In this document: piece by piece, positions 44,212 through 52,787 of the stretch
Layout of the letters: each line of letters opens with the position of its first letter
Numbering within the stretch: position 1 is the first letter of the stretch
NCBI GenBank assembly: GCA_964460795.1
Contig: CAYWRU010000001.1
Coordinates: forward strand, 110,706-174,705
Direction of reading: 5' to 3'
Origin: CAZOOM01 sp964460795
GTDB taxonomy: Bacteria; Omnitrophota; Omnitrophia; Omnitrophales; Aquincolibacteriaceae
DNA: 64,000 nucleotides
Position numbers and translations under genes: made by a program
The notes under the pieces: model-generated
The model's database searches: none
The model's input: the letters and a program-made list of their open reading frames with translations, nothing else
What the model was told of the DNA's origin: nothing

Positions 44212-45406
44212 GGCTCTTCTTGACCAAACCGGCGACAACAGCCAGGTAAAGCTGTTCCAGTTGGCCCAATTGTACGGGATGCCTGACTATGTAAAATCCG
44301 CGTCGGTTGAAGACACGGGACTGGCTACGCCTGGTTCTTCGAACTATGGCTCCAGCCTTCCTCTTTCAGTGTACGCTGATCCGCGCACTCCTGCCCAGTT
44401 CCCGTGTCACACTAAAGCTGCGACGTATATGTCGTACGCGTACTTTCTTGACGCTAAGTCACAGTTGCCGAAGGATGCCGACATCATTGAGTCGCGCTTC
44501 GCCAAGTTCGCCGAGTACTGGGGCCTTAAGCTAGACTTCCAACGTCTTCGCAACAAGGTTGCTTCTGTTAAATCCAGCTTGGCTATGCCGGATACTAACG
44601 ACAGCGACTTCGCTATGGTCTTTGTCGAGAACGGAGAAAAGGTTCGCGCCTTTCCTGTACGCAACGCCATGGAGACCAAAGCGGCTGCTGATTGGTTTGC
44701 CAAGTACCGCGATCACTTTCCATTTGAAATTCGCAAAGACTTTGCGGCCAAGCTTATCGAAAAGTCGGCTCAGTACGGCGCCAGCCTTAACGGCCATGAC
44801 GATCTGATTGAGCGACAAGCCGGCCGAGGTTTCTGTCGGCCCAAGGAAGCGGCCGATCTTCTACGCAGCCGTCTGCGTCTTGTAGGCAACCGACTAGGTG
44901 TCGACAAGCAGGCCGAGGTGGAAAAGCTTGCCAAGATGGTTGAGACCAAGCCGTTCTTGGCTATGACGTACGAGAACCTCACCAAGATCGCTGCGGTAGT
45001 CGACGGTATCGATCGTTCGACGAACGTCCAATACAGCGAACTTACCAAGCGTCCGGAAGACGTACTGTTTCAAGTGACCTACAAGGAAGCCAGCGATTAC
45101 GGCCGGCATTCCGTCACGACTTTGACAGGATCGGTTTACGATAGCCGGGACTTCGAAAAACTGTCGCTGTCAGATCTTCGTAGCTTGTTCGGCGACGAGT
45201 TTGTACGTGGCGTGTCGTCCGGCCTCCGTGTTGACCCGGTTAAGATGGCGGAAGTCGCGGCTACTTTGCCGCGACCTGACGCACAACTACTGGATCGGCT
45301 GCTCGGAGACGCCAACGTCTACCCGGTCAAAAAGGCCAGTGTAGTTAACTACGATCTTGAAGCACTGAACAAGATGGCTGAGTTTTATGAGGCAGGTTGC
45401 CGTTAA
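44210..45406 (+). CDS. Conserved phage protein of unknown function (398 aa)
   Basis: Start at MALLDQTGDNSQVKLFQ, with AGG upstream; the longer frame to 44084 is opposite the primase-like gene. Contains the segment FPCHTKAATYMSYAYFLDAK and PKDADIIESRFAKFAEYWG, which I associate with a family found near phage packaging or head genes, without a known role. Together with the terminase it forms the only plus-strand unit of proteins here. Confidence 0.6.
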   Translation: MALLDQTGDNSQVKLFQLAQLYGMPDYVKSASVEDTGLATPGSSNYGSSLPLSVYADPRTPAQFPCHTKAATYMSYAYFLDAKSQLPKDADIIESRFAKFAEYWGLKLDFQRLRNKVASVKSSLAMPDTNDSDFAMVFVENGEKVRAFPVRNAMETKAAADWFAKYRDHFPFEIRKDFAAKLIEKSAQYGASLNGHDDLIERQAGRGFCRPKEAADLLRSRLRLVGNRLGVDKQAEVEKLAKMVETKPFLAMTYENLTKIAAVVDGIDRSTNVQYSELTKRPEDVLFQVTYKEASDYGRHSVTTLTGSVYDSRDFEKLSLSDLRSLFGDEFVRGVSSGLRVDPVKMAEVAATLPRPDAQLLDRLLGDANVYPVKKASVVNYDLEALNKMAEFYEAGCR

Positions 45407-45563
45407 TCTTCTCACGCTTAATCTCTGCGATAGCCGTTTCTAGAAAGAACACGGCACGCAAAGCCAAAGACCAGGGCGTCTCCGAGTCACATTGGAGCGC
45501 CCTTTTTTCGTCTTCAAACATGATCTGATCAATTAACTTTTGAGCATTTTCGATGTCAAACAT
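45345..45563 (-). CDS. Small unknown protein (72 aa)
   Basis: Starts MFDIENAQKLIDQIMFEDEKRAL. Helical and acidic, converging with the 398-aa gene by 62 nt at the 3' end. The clean start and composition argue for a real gene. Confidence 0.55.
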   Translation of the reverse strand: MFDIENAQKLIDQIMFEDEKRALQCDSETPWSLALRAVFFLETAIAEIKREKINGNLPHKTQPSCSVLQDRS

Positions 45564-45577
45564 GGCAACCTCTTTTC

Positions 45578-46348
45578 TCAGTCCGTCATTTTCTCTGCGT
45601 CCATTTTGTTGCGACTAAACCAAGTCACTACTTTGCAGTACAGATCGTTAATCTGTTTCTTCGTCATTCGAACGGGCTTCACCTTGGTAGGCGGCTTTGG
45701 GTGACGTACTTCTTTGTACGTCTCCATAATCGCGCCTAGTTCGTTTTTAGCCGTCCATTTGTTGCCGCTCAGCGTGGCCAACACAGGGCACGCTTCAGGC
45801 TTAGGGCGCGGTCCTTCAACCACGTGACCCACTCGCTGCCCTTTTTCATTGCGCAACCATTTCCTGATTACGCGATTCTTTGGGGCTTTTCTTGTCCACC
45901 GCCAATCGTTTCCGATAGCGCACAGCGTCAATTGGCAAAAGTGATTAAGCCTCTTGAGCTTTAGGTAAGTGTCGCGATCAAGGGCGTGAAAGCCCCACTT
46001 CGATTCAAATAGTTCCATAGGTTCCTCGGGCAGCTTGAGTAGTTGGTAAGAACGAAAGTGCGTACGGTTCTCTCCCGTTACCAGTCCAACGGCAACTGCC
46101 GTCAAAGACCCATTAAGGTCTCCTTCGTAGAACGGGAAGCAGTCAAACCCGAGATCCGTAAGACGGATGAGTTCGGCTGTCAGCCGTTGCTCATCACGGA
46201 TAGAGCAGAGCACCATGTGAGGATGCTCGGTCTCAGGTGTAAGCTTTCGGCAAGCTTCGCCGAAAGCGTGGCAAGCCTGTACGGCCTGCTGTGAAGAAGA
46301 TAGATCGCGACGGACGAAACAGTAAATGTAGTTCTACAAACCGTTCAT
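45578..46348 (-). CDS. Peptidyl-tRNA hydrolase 2 (PTH2)-like protein with in-frame amber at codon 5
   Basis: The frame preserves a PTH2 N-terminus (NYIYCFVRRDLSSSQQ, AVQACHAFGEACRK) followed by FDCFPFYEGDLNGSLTAVAV. The only ribosome site (GAGG) sets the ATG at 46348, which reads M-N-G-L, then TAG (46334-46336), then the PTH2 sequence. The leader AAACACGAGGTA is shared with the gene at 50242, which supports this start. A tRNA with anticodon CTA lies 0.9 kb upstream, so amber read-through is plausible. Otherwise translation would begin at a later ATG (46216) and lose the active-site region. The C-terminal half (about 110-256) is a basic extension. Confidence 0.7.
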
Positions 46349-46388
46349 AAAATACCTCGTGTTTGGGTTGGGATCAGGACCCAGTGTC

Positions 46389-46853
46389 CTAGATCGCCAC
46401 GGCGTCGTCAAGTTTTTTCTTATTCTCTTTGTAGCCGGCCGGATACCAGAATTCGCGCAAAACTTGTATAGCGCGCTTCCACATCTGATTTTTGTTGCCG
46501 GCCATTTTTTCAACTTCTTTGCGCGGCATACGTCGGATTTCGTTTACTTTTTCCGGTTCACAGATTACCGGGGTGACACCCGCATACAGCAATACTACGT
46601 AGCACAGACAGCACCAATCTTCGTGATTGATGGCGCCTACAAGCCGGACCGTTTTGAATCCGCGATCGTCGATACCGACCTCTTCCTGGATTTCTCGGCG
46701 TATGGCTTGGTCAGGCGATTCGCCTGCGTCGACCTTACCTCCTACCAGTTCCCAGCCGCGCTTGAGGCTAAACTGCATCCAAGGCATATACGTGTCTTCA
46801 TCAACAAGAACAGCGCACACGGACAGTCGTTTATCAGGGGTACGTTTCAGCAT
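46389..46853 (-). CDS. Nudix hydrolase
   Basis: 154 residues. The Nudix box is complete: GGKVDAGESPDQAIRREIQ followed by EEVGI, with substrate-side VCAVLVDEDTYMPW before it. Such enzymes cleave nucleoside diphosphates linked to another moiety (damaged dNTPs, ADP-ribose, RNA caps). Substrate not readable. Overlaps the nucleotidyltransferase gene. Confidence 0.88.
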   Translation of the reverse strand: MLKRTPDKRLSVCAVLVDEDTYMPWMQFSLKRGWELVGGKVDAGESPDQAIRREIQEEVGIDDRGFKTVRLVGAINHEDWCCLCYVVLLYAGVTPVICEPEKVNEIRRMPRKEVEKMAGNKNQMWKRAIQVLREFWYPAGYKENKKKLDDAVAI

Positions 46854-47217
46854 CCCGCTCGCCTTTCGTTAAACCCATTATGAATTGATAGTACGGTTCC
46901 ACGGCCACCAATGGTCCGGTCCAGCCCGGAGTCATAAGCTGTGGTAAAAGCTCCGTGCCCCATACATCGATCTCTACGCCGTTTTCATCCGTGATCTTAA
47001 ACCCGCCAAAATGATTGGACGGAGTCTTCCACGGTATAAGCCGGCTCACGGACGGCCAGTGCGCAAGTGGAACGATGACATCGAAGTCACGCGGCTCAGG
47101 TGATTCTTCATCAACAAGCCACAACGCCGCACTGCCTACAATCCAGATTGTTGCCACATCCGAGAAATCGCGGATGATTTGCGGTAGCTTGGCTAACCGC
47201 TCTGTAATGATTTTCAT
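46834..47217 (-). CDS. Nucleotidyltransferase-fold protein
   Basis: 127 residues: IWIVGSAALWLVDEES, then PRDFDVIVPLAHWP, then GVEIDVWG give the GS...DxD...D pattern of small nucleotidyltransferases. It could modify RNA, a protein or a small molecule. It sits directly downstream of the amber-suppressor tRNA, next to Nudix and PTH2 genes, in what looks like a translation-related cluster. Confidence 0.7.
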   Translation of the reverse strand: MKIITERLAKLPQIIRDFSDVATIWIVGSAALWLVDEESPEPRDFDVIVPLAHWPSVSRLIPWKTPSNHFGGFKITDENGVEIDVWGTELLPQLMTPGWTGPLVAVEPYYQFIMGLTKGERDAETYP

Positions 47218-47219
47218 AG

Positions 47220-47293
47220 CGAGCCAGCAGGGAGTCGAACCCTGAACCTTGCGTTCTAGAGACGCACGCTCTGACCAATTGAGCTACAGGCCC
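47220..47293 (-). tRNA. tRNA-Sup(CTA), amber suppressor
   Basis: Full cloverleaf. The acceptor GGGCCTG/CTGGCTC has one U-U mismatch, the D arm is GCTC...GAGC, the anticodon stem TGCGT/ACGCA encloses loop CTCTAGA (anticodon CTA), and the T arm is CAGGG/CCCTG with TTCGACT. Variable loop short, G73, no encoded CCA. It would read UAG. The amino acid cannot be told with confidence. Confidence 0.85.
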
Positions 47294-47301
47294 AGCCGGC
47301 G

Positions 47302-47520
47302 CTACTCGATATGAGCAACGCCATCAACAATGCGGACATCTTCGGCTTTGCCGACAAGAACCGCACGTGGTTGTTTCTTTCGCGCCCGAGTCGTCAGTGG
47401 GATGTTCACTGAGATATCGTCAACAACGTGGCAGGTATTTCGAAAATGTACGGTCCACTTTGTTTTTCCAGATTTTAGACTAGCCGGTTTGTTGTAATGG
47501 AGAATAACTCGCCGGGCCAT
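47302..47520 (-). CDS. Small unknown protein (72 aa)
   Basis: Starts MARRVILHYNKPASLKSG. Beta-rich and basic; WTVHFRNTCHVVDDISVNIPLTT then RAVLVGKAEDVRIVDG. Its stop is 9 nt from the suppressor tRNA gene. Function unknown. Confidence 0.6.
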   Translation of the reverse strand: MARRVILHYNKPASLKSGKTKWTVHFRNTCHVVDDISVNIPLTTRARKKQPRAVLVGKAEDVRIVDGVAHIE

Positions 47521-47885
47521 TAGTCTGCGTCCATCCAGCTTGGAAGGTCATCGCCTTCCACAGACTGAAGGTTGAACTCATCCCAGTCGACGAACATCCA
47601 GCCGGATACCCAAACTCCCCTATCGACCGGGCAGAACTCTGCGTCTTGATCGATTTGAATGTCATCTGCGTCGCTTTCGTATAGACCGCGAGCCGCGTCG
47701 ACAATCGTTTCCGGGTCGACATCTGGCGGCAGTTCTTCAATGCCTCGATCTTCCACTTCAAACAGTTTCCGGATACGGCGGATCGCTTCAATAGGATCGT
47801 CCGTTTTTACGACTCGCATAAGCTTGGCCCGGATTGCTGCGCGACGCTCTTCTTTGGACATCTTTTTACCTGCAGTAGTGCTCAT
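47520..47885 (-). CDS. Unknown protein (121 aa)
   Basis: Start taken at MSTTAGKKMSKEERRAAI (47885). Basic helical N-terminus, then an acidic Trp-containing C-terminus (GVWVSGWMFVDWDEF). The last base of its stop is shared with the first base of the next start. No family recognised. Confidence 0.6.
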   Translation of the reverse strand: MSTTAGKKMSKEERRAAIRAKLMRVVKTDDPIEAIRRIRKLFEVEDRGIEELPPDVDPETIVDAARGLYESDADDIQIDQDAEFCPVDRGVWVSGWMFVDWDEFNLQSVEGDDLPSWMDAD

Positions 47886-47929
47886 GGAGATTCCATTATG
47901 AGGATGATATTGGTCCATCGCAGAATTGT

Positions 47930-48523
47930 CTAGAAGGCGTAGCCTGCGGCAATTCGCTGCCGGGCGTTATCAATGTGCTTTTCTATTGCGGTAAACGGAA
48001 GTGAAAACGACGCCACATCAGGCCCGTTGGCTAGCCGCGTAAACACAACAAGGCTGGAATACTTAGGATTAGTCGGGTACGGCGCGATACCTAGGCTGAT
48101 GTCAGTTACTCGCGTAACTTTAGCTACGGTTGGAAATTTAATCTCCTCCATGATCATATGGAATCCGGTATCGCGAAGGCCGTATCTAACAGTAGATTCG
48201 GCGTCTCCCAACCACTTGCTAATGAAGTCGTTGGAATGAGCTACCGAGTTGTTTGCATCTTTTGACAAGATCCATATACCCAAATCGAACCATCGCGGCG
48301 TCACCATGCCGGCTAGTTTTCGATTTTCCGAAAAAGCTTTACACAACTGGTCACGCCTATCTCCAAGTAAAGCCAGACGGGTGTCATTCATTTCTATTAA
48401 GGCATAGTCGATGTCCTTTGTGTTCGGCTCAGTAGTTCCAAACGAATTCATCCGAATAATGGCCCAACGCGGACGCGGGTCAACAAGCCGCGAGCGTTTT
48501 TGCGTCAACGATTCTAACGGCAT
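47930..48523 (-). CDS. Unknown protein (197 aa)
   Basis: Starts MPLESLTQKRSRLVDPRP. Alpha/beta sequence (YALIEMNDTRLALLGDRRDQLCKAF, FDLGIWILSKDAN). First of several small genes in this unit with unknown roles. Confidence 0.6.
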   Translation of the reverse strand: MPLESLTQKRSRLVDPRPRWAIIRMNSFGTTEPNTKDIDYALIEMNDTRLALLGDRRDQLCKAFSENRKLAGMVTPRWFDLGIWILSKDANNSVAHSNDFISKWLGDAESTVRYGLRDTGFHMIMEEIKFPTVAKVTRVTDISLGIAPYPTNPKYSSLVVFTRLANGPDVASFSLPFTAIEKHIDNARQRIAAGYAF

Positions 48524-48531
48524 AAAGCCTC

Positions 48532-48828
48532 CTACAGTTCAACCGATTTTGGGTCTAAAGCGTCCAACGCCATCTTGACTGAGTACAGATCGTTGATTGC
48601 TCTGTTTATAGACAGGCAAGCGTCATCTACGCTGACAGCGTTAGTGCCGTCGTCAAATTCACGCATGATGAACAAAAACAACGTATCGCCGAGAGAGCCG
48701 GCGCGTTCTTCATCTTCCAGATAGTCCATCCAATCATGCCACGGCTCGTTTTCGAGCGGCGCGCGGATGGATAGAAACTCAGTTCCAGGATATGCCTTGT
48801 ACACGTCTAACGGCGTGACGTTCGGCAT
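48532..48828 (-). CDS. Unknown protein (98 aa)
   Basis: Starts MPNVTPLDVYKAYPGTEFL. Acidic; helical C-terminal half (LSINRAINDLYSVKMALDAL). Its first base overlaps the stop of the 226-aa gene. Confidence 0.6.
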   Translation of the reverse strand: MPNVTPLDVYKAYPGTEFLSIRAPLENEPWHDWMDYLEDEERAGSLGDTLFLFIMREFDDGTNAVSVDDACLSINRAINDLYSVKMALDALDPKSVEL

Positions 48829-49508
48829 CAGAGCCCTTTTCTAAGGCGGGTGATTAGGTCGTCAGTAGACCCATTTTCAAGTGGAAGGCTTTCCAATTGT
48901 CCAACCAGTTCCTTGAGATTCTCGCGGAGCATATCGGTGATAAGCGTCCGGTCAGCCTGCTTCTTATCAAAGAAGGCGTTGTAGATTTCCGGATCATCAG
49001 CAAAGACGGCATTAGGATCGTGCCGATCTACAGGACGGATGCCGATGGCCAATATGTCGGGCGGATCGGAGATACCCTCTGCAACAGTCTGGTATCCGAT
49101 GTACGACCGAACATCCTCTGAGAATGCGTTTTCCGTATCTTCCGGAGGGGACAGCAGAGCGGCCTCCGTAATACCCCAAGCCATTTCGTACGAATCAGCC
49201 GGATCGAACACACGCGGATCAAACGTGTCGCCGGCTAGGATGTTGCAAATCTGGATGAATACCGCCGGATCGTTATAGAACGCGTCCGAGGTAAGCAACA
49301 AAAAGCCGGCCATGGCCTTGTCAATAAGGCCGGCCGGCACAGTTACGCCGAAGTCTTCACGCAGTTCACGCCGGATTGTCTCCGGCGTCCACGTTGCGGC
49401 TTCCGTGCCGTAGCGGTCAACAAGCAATACAACCATTGTGGTTGCATATGTTTCATTGTCGGTCAGTATCTCGCGGATACTCGCCGTCTTGCTTGGACCT
49501 GTTGGCAT
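48828..49508 (-). CDS. Unknown acidic protein (226 aa)
   Basis: Starts MPTGPSKTASIREILTDNE and overlaps the upstream gene by 56 nt. Helical, acidic, with no catalytic motif. One segment, RRELREDFGVTVPAGLIDKAMAG, resembles a small HTH-like bundle. Function unknown. Confidence 0.62.
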   Translation of the reverse strand: MPTGPSKTASIREILTDNETYATTMVVLLVDRYGTEAATWTPETIRRELREDFGVTVPAGLIDKAMAGFLLLTSDAFYNDPAVFIQICNILAGDTFDPRVFDPADSYEMAWGITEAALLSPPEDTENAFSEDVRSYIGYQTVAEGISDPPDILAIGIRPVDRHDPNAVFADDPEIYNAFFDKKQADRTLITDMLRENLKELVGQLESLPLENGSTDDLITRLRKGL

Positions 49509-49962
49509 CGCGTATGTCCTTAAATACTTTGTCCATTTTGGCTTCTAACGACGACAGTTCATAATACTGAGCCGTCAGATTCCACATGATCGTTGTTTTT
49601 GCCGGCCGCGGCAATACGTCAATCATTTGCTCTGTTTCGATATCGAACCAGGCGTTGGCGTTACCCCAGGTCACATACCTGTCGTCCGCTAGGCCGAGAA
49701 AGTACGTAGGAAGCTCTTCGTTGGAGGAGCCCATGCTTTCCCCGAATGCGTCAAGATAGCCGCCAATTCTTGTGAAGAAAGTACCCCAACCGCCGTACCG
49801 TGTTAGGTTCGTGCGGTCGAGACACTTAAGCATCAATACGGCGCCGACATCGCGAGCCGAAAGCTCATCGCCGATGCTTTCTGTCGTGGCGCCTATGGAA
49901 CGTAGAATCTGCCGCGGGTGTTCACTTAAGTACAGCGTCCCTGCTAGCGATTCTATGTTCAT
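49453..49962 (-). CDS. Unknown protein (169 aa)
   Basis: Starts MNIESLAGTLYLSEHPRQIL. Gly/Trp-rich centre (YGGWGTFFTRIGGYLDAFG) and a helical charged C-terminus. Overlaps the next gene by 56 nt. Function unknown. Confidence 0.6.
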   Translation of the reverse strand: MNIESLAGTLYLSEHPRQILRSIGATTESIGDELSARDVGAVLMLKCLDRTNLTRYGGWGTFFTRIGGYLDAFGESMGSSNEELPTYFLGLADDRYVTWGNANAWFDIETEQMIDVLPRPAKTTIMWNLTAQYYELSSLEAKMDKVFKDIRDANRSKQDGEYPRDTDRQ

Positions 49963-49963
49963 A

Positions 49964-50242
49964 TTACCGCCCCGACGTCACAGGGATATCAATGCGGTAG
50001 TGATCAATCGGCTCACCTGGTCCACCTACCGGCTGCCCATCGGGACGCACGGCATACGGTACGGCCAAGCCGTTAATACGCGGATCCGGCAGGCCGACAG
50101 AGGCGGCTTTCAGGATAGCGATCTTTTTCGGCTCAGCGCTATTCAGTTCGGTGATGGCGTTGGCAAAGTTTTTGTTGTCACTGGCGATAGTCACGACTCC
50201 GCTGCGCAGATCGTGATGGCAGTCTGTAATGGCAAAACCCAT
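49964..50242 (-). CDS. Small unknown protein (92 aa)
   Basis: Starts MGFAITDCHHDLRSGVVTIAS. Its leader AAACACGAGGTACTT directly before the ATG is nearly identical to that of the PTH2 gene. Mixed alpha/beta; no family recognised. Confidence 0.6.
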   Translation of the reverse strand: MGFAITDCHHDLRSGVVTIASDNKNFANAITELNSAEPKKIAILKAASVGLPDPRINGLAVPYAVRPDGQPVGGPGEPIDHYRIDIPVTSGR

Positions 50243-50301
50243 AAGTACCTCGTGTTTAGAAAGGGAACTCCGTCATTCTAGGAAACACACGATACGATGG
50301 T

Positions 50302-50682
50302 CTAGCCCTTGGGGACCTCGACCGTGAGGTATCCGCGAACCGTCACAATTTCGGATAGCTTTGCCCACTCTTCTTCCGTCAGGTCTGCCGGCAGATGTCG
50401 TCGGCCCCATCTGCCCTCGGCCGGCCAGCGTTCACCTAGGACGGCTTCAATTCGAGATACAGCATCGTCGCGGCCAAGCTGCCCTACTGTTATCTCGCGA
50501 TATTCGTAGGCAAAGTCTAATAGATCTCGCCCGCGAAAGAATTGGCAGTTGAGTTTGTGCGACTCCGCTTTGGCTTCGTCTTCGCTGAGATAGGCTTTGG
50601 TCGGCCTTCCGTAGCCCTCTGCCCGTTCGATCTCGTCGTTGTACTCAAAGTTCTGCGGCATCAGTACGTAGACTTTATCCAT
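50302..50682 (-). CDS. Paralogue family member 1 (126 aa)
   Basis: Starts MDKVYVLMPQNFEYNDEIE. The opening YV.M...FEYND and the later Ala/Glu-rich helix match the 149-aa gene two places upstream, and more loosely the 155-aa gene between them. Overlaps the next gene by 8 nt. Function unknown; three tandem copies suggest local duplication. Confidence 0.62.
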   Translation of the reverse strand: MDKVYVLMPQNFEYNDEIERAEGYGRPTKAYLSEDEAKAESHKLNCQFFRGRDLLDFAYEYREITVGQLGRDDAVSRIEAVLGERWPAEGRWGRRHLPADLTEEEWAKLSEIVTVRGYLTVEVPKG

Positions 50683-51142
50683 CGATTACCTCCGTGTCGT
50701 CAAACTCGTACTCTTCGATATCGTGCGGGTACGGTCTGAGGATGGTATTTTCCAAGCGCAGATACTCGTCGTGAGTCATATCGCCTGGAATGTACACCTC
50801 ATACTTGTATTCTGAAAAGTCCGTAATGTCGCGCGGCATATCGAATCCCTTGGGAAGGCCCATACGCTCCGCACCAAATACTTCGACCATGCGTTGCACG
50901 GCTTCATCGTCCGAGCACTGCGGATAGTATCCGGGATATCGGCCATCATCATATTCATTGCTGTGCCAAAGATGTTCGCCGCGCATGCTTTGCCAGCCGC
51001 TTTCTTTGATCCACCGTTCGGCTGTCTTGCGGTGCTTAAAGATTTTACGAATGCCGCCACCGGCGTAGACATTCGTATAGCCGCTATCGTTGTAGTACGA
51101 TGCGACTTCAATTTCACGCGGTGTTACTGCGTAAACTTTCAC
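50675..51142 (-). CDS. Paralogue family member 2 (155 aa)
   Basis: Starts MKVYAVTPREIEVASYYND. Shares YND near the N-terminus, a VFGAERMGLPKGF segment and a late DMTHDEYLRLEN with the 149-aa paralogue (VFGMSRLGITKLP, NMTQDEYDRIKD). Tyr-rich. ATGA-type overlap with the upstream gene. Confidence 0.62.
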   Translation of the reverse strand: MKVYAVTPREIEVASYYNDSGYTNVYAGGGIRKIFKHRKTAERWIKESGWQSMRGEHLWHSNEYDDGRYPGYYPQCSDDEAVQRMVEVFGAERMGLPKGFDMPRDITDFSEYKYEVYIPGDMTHDEYLRLENTILRPYPHDIEEYEFDDTEVIDG

Positions 51143-51588
51143 TTACTAACTTTCTTCGATTTGGTTACAACAGGGCACTCTTGCACCCAGCTGAACCTAA
51201 GGTCGATCAGGTCCTTGATTCGATCATATTCGTCCTGAGTCATGTTGTTTGGAAACTTGATTTCCATCAACGCGTTGTCAATTTCTCGGTCACTGATGGG
51301 CAGCTTAGTGATGCCTAGTCGACTCATGCCGAAGACCTGAACTAATCGTTCAAGCGTTTCGCGTTCAGTAGCGTTCTGGAAGCCGAAGAATTGACAAGTG
51401 TCTTCTGCCCATTCGCCAACTTCCAAACCTTGAAACGATGCCAACTCGCGACGTGCTGCCTCCTCTTCAGCTGCTGCCTTATCTTGGTATGCGCCTGCTA
51501 CATGCGCGCCTTCTGTAGGGTAGCTGTATTGGTCGTTGTATTCGAAGGCGGCGTCCATAACGACATAGAGCATTTTCTCTTTAGCCAT
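51139..51588 (-). CDS. Paralogue family member 3 (149 aa)
   Basis: Starts MAKEKMLYVVMDAAFEYND. Clear relative of the two genes downstream. An Ala/Glu-rich helix at 35-55 and NMTQDEYDRIKDLIDLRF near the end are the shared parts. Role unknown. Confidence 0.62.
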   Translation of the reverse strand: MAKEKMLYVVMDAAFEYNDQYSYPTEGAHVAGAYQDKAAAEEEAARRELASFQGLEVGEWAEDTCQFFGFQNATERETLERLVQVFGMSRLGITKLPISDREIDNALMEIKFPNNMTQDEYDRIKDLIDLRFSWVQECPVVTKSKKVSK

Positions 51589-51974
51589 TAGTCAACCACC
51601 GCCATTTCACGCCCAGCCATCTGGTTTTCGCACGACGGCGGTTTGCCGGCGCCGTGCATCCACGGCTCGGACAAGATGGACATTGCCCAGTCTTGTAGAC
51701 TCGGGATGAAGCCAAAGTCTTCAAGACAGTGCTGCTCTCCGATATCGCGTACTGAAAACGTCTTACCGTCGCTATTGGTCATGGTCTTGCCGAAGGCTCG
51801 CTCAAGTGGGCCGTCCACTCCAATGAACCATGCATTGTGCGTCGCAAACCTGTGCCGGTTATCCGGCATTGCGTTCTTTGTCGAATCCATGAAATCGTGA
51901 ATCGGCATATAGTCCTCAGGGACTCCGCCATACCGCCGGGCCGAACTACGCGCATGAACAATCGGTTTCGCCAT
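51588..51974 (-). CDS. DUF6915-like protein
   Basis: 128 residues: HARSSARRYGGVPEDYMPIH, FMDSTKN, then RHRFATHNAWFIGVDG, NSDGKTFSVRDIGEQHCLED and LQDWAMSILSEPWM follow the DUF6915 layout throughout. The His-rich core suggests a metal-binding alpha fold. Biochemical role of the family is not known to me. Confidence 0.75.
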   Translation of the reverse strand: MAKPIVHARSSARRYGGVPEDYMPIHDFMDSTKNAMPDNRHRFATHNAWFIGVDGPLERAFGKTMTNSDGKTFSVRDIGEQHCLEDFGFIPSLQDWAMSILSEPWMHGAGKPPSCENQMAGREMAVVD

Positions 51975-52179
51975 TTAGCTTTGCTAACTCCTTAAACGCC
52001 CACGGAAGCATTCGCTTTACAAAGTGGACGTTGAACTCCAAGTCTTCAAATTCATACGTTGTCAGTCCGGTATCGGCGTAATGATACAGAGCTTCCTCTT
52101 GCGCTTTTTCAAGACGCTTAAGGCGTTCGAAGCTCCATTCCGTTAACGCACTCTGTTCGCGATTGATAGGATCGCTCAT
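51946..52179 (-). CDS. Small unknown protein (77 aa)
   Basis: Starts MSDPINREQSALTEWSFERL. A long amphipathic helix followed by EDLEFNVHFVKRMLPWAFKEL. Overlaps both neighbours (29 nt and ATGA). Confidence 0.6.
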   Translation of the reverse strand: MSDPINREQSALTEWSFERLKRLEKAQEEALYHYADTGLTTYEFEDLEFNVHFVKRMLPWAFKELAKLNGETDCSCA

Positions 52180-52730
52180 TCATTGTCCTTGGCCTTCGAC
52201 TTTCCATGTTTTTTGTAGTACTCAGCGAATTCTTCATCGACTTCAGCTTGTATCTCCATAGAAGCCCACCGGCCTACTAGATAGTGGGCAATTAGTTTCT
52301 TAGCAGGCTCAAACTGTTTGAGCATGTAAGGCAAGTATTGCTCTTCGAAGACACGTTGTAGGTGTTTCGGTAGCAGCCCCTCGAACTTGCGAGTTTGTTT
52401 ATCCCACGATGCCTGGAGAATTTTCTTAATCTCCGGATCTTGCATTGCCATGTCCGCAAATACTTCCGGATCAAACCACGTGGGCGGATGCTCGGACCAT
52501 AGATACCAGTGATCGGCTTCCCAGCGCGCGTCAATAAATGCGCCGGCCTTTTTTCCGTCGAACTCTTGTAGCAGTCGCACCATCGGCCACCTTGATCCGT
52601 TCTCAACGGCGTGATCGCCGGGCTCAAGCGCTACAAGATGATTTGGCGGATCCAGTCCATCTAGGTGCTCTCTTTCCTTTTTCGGCTTCTTTTCAATTGG
52701 TTCCAGTTTTTTCGGCTTTCGCTTTGCCAT
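52176..52730 (-). CDS. Unknown protein (184 aa)
   Basis: Starts MAKRKPKKLEPIEKKPKK: a basic tail, then WEADHWYLWSEHPPTWFDPEV and helical EEQYLPYMLKQFEPAKKL. No family recognised. It opens the leftward unit after a nested hairpin. Confidence 0.62.
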   Translation of the reverse strand: MAKRKPKKLEPIEKKPKKEREHLDGLDPPNHLVALEPGDHAVENGSRWPMVRLLQEFDGKKAGAFIDARWEADHWYLWSEHPPTWFDPEVFADMAMQDPEIKKILQASWDKQTRKFEGLLPKHLQRVFEEQYLPYMLKQFEPAKKLIAHYLVGRWASMEIQAEVDEEFAEYYKKHGKSKAKDNE

Positions 52731-52787
52731 AGCGATCCTTGCAATAGATAAGGAAAAAGACGGTAGCTAAGTTAAGTAAAACAAGTA

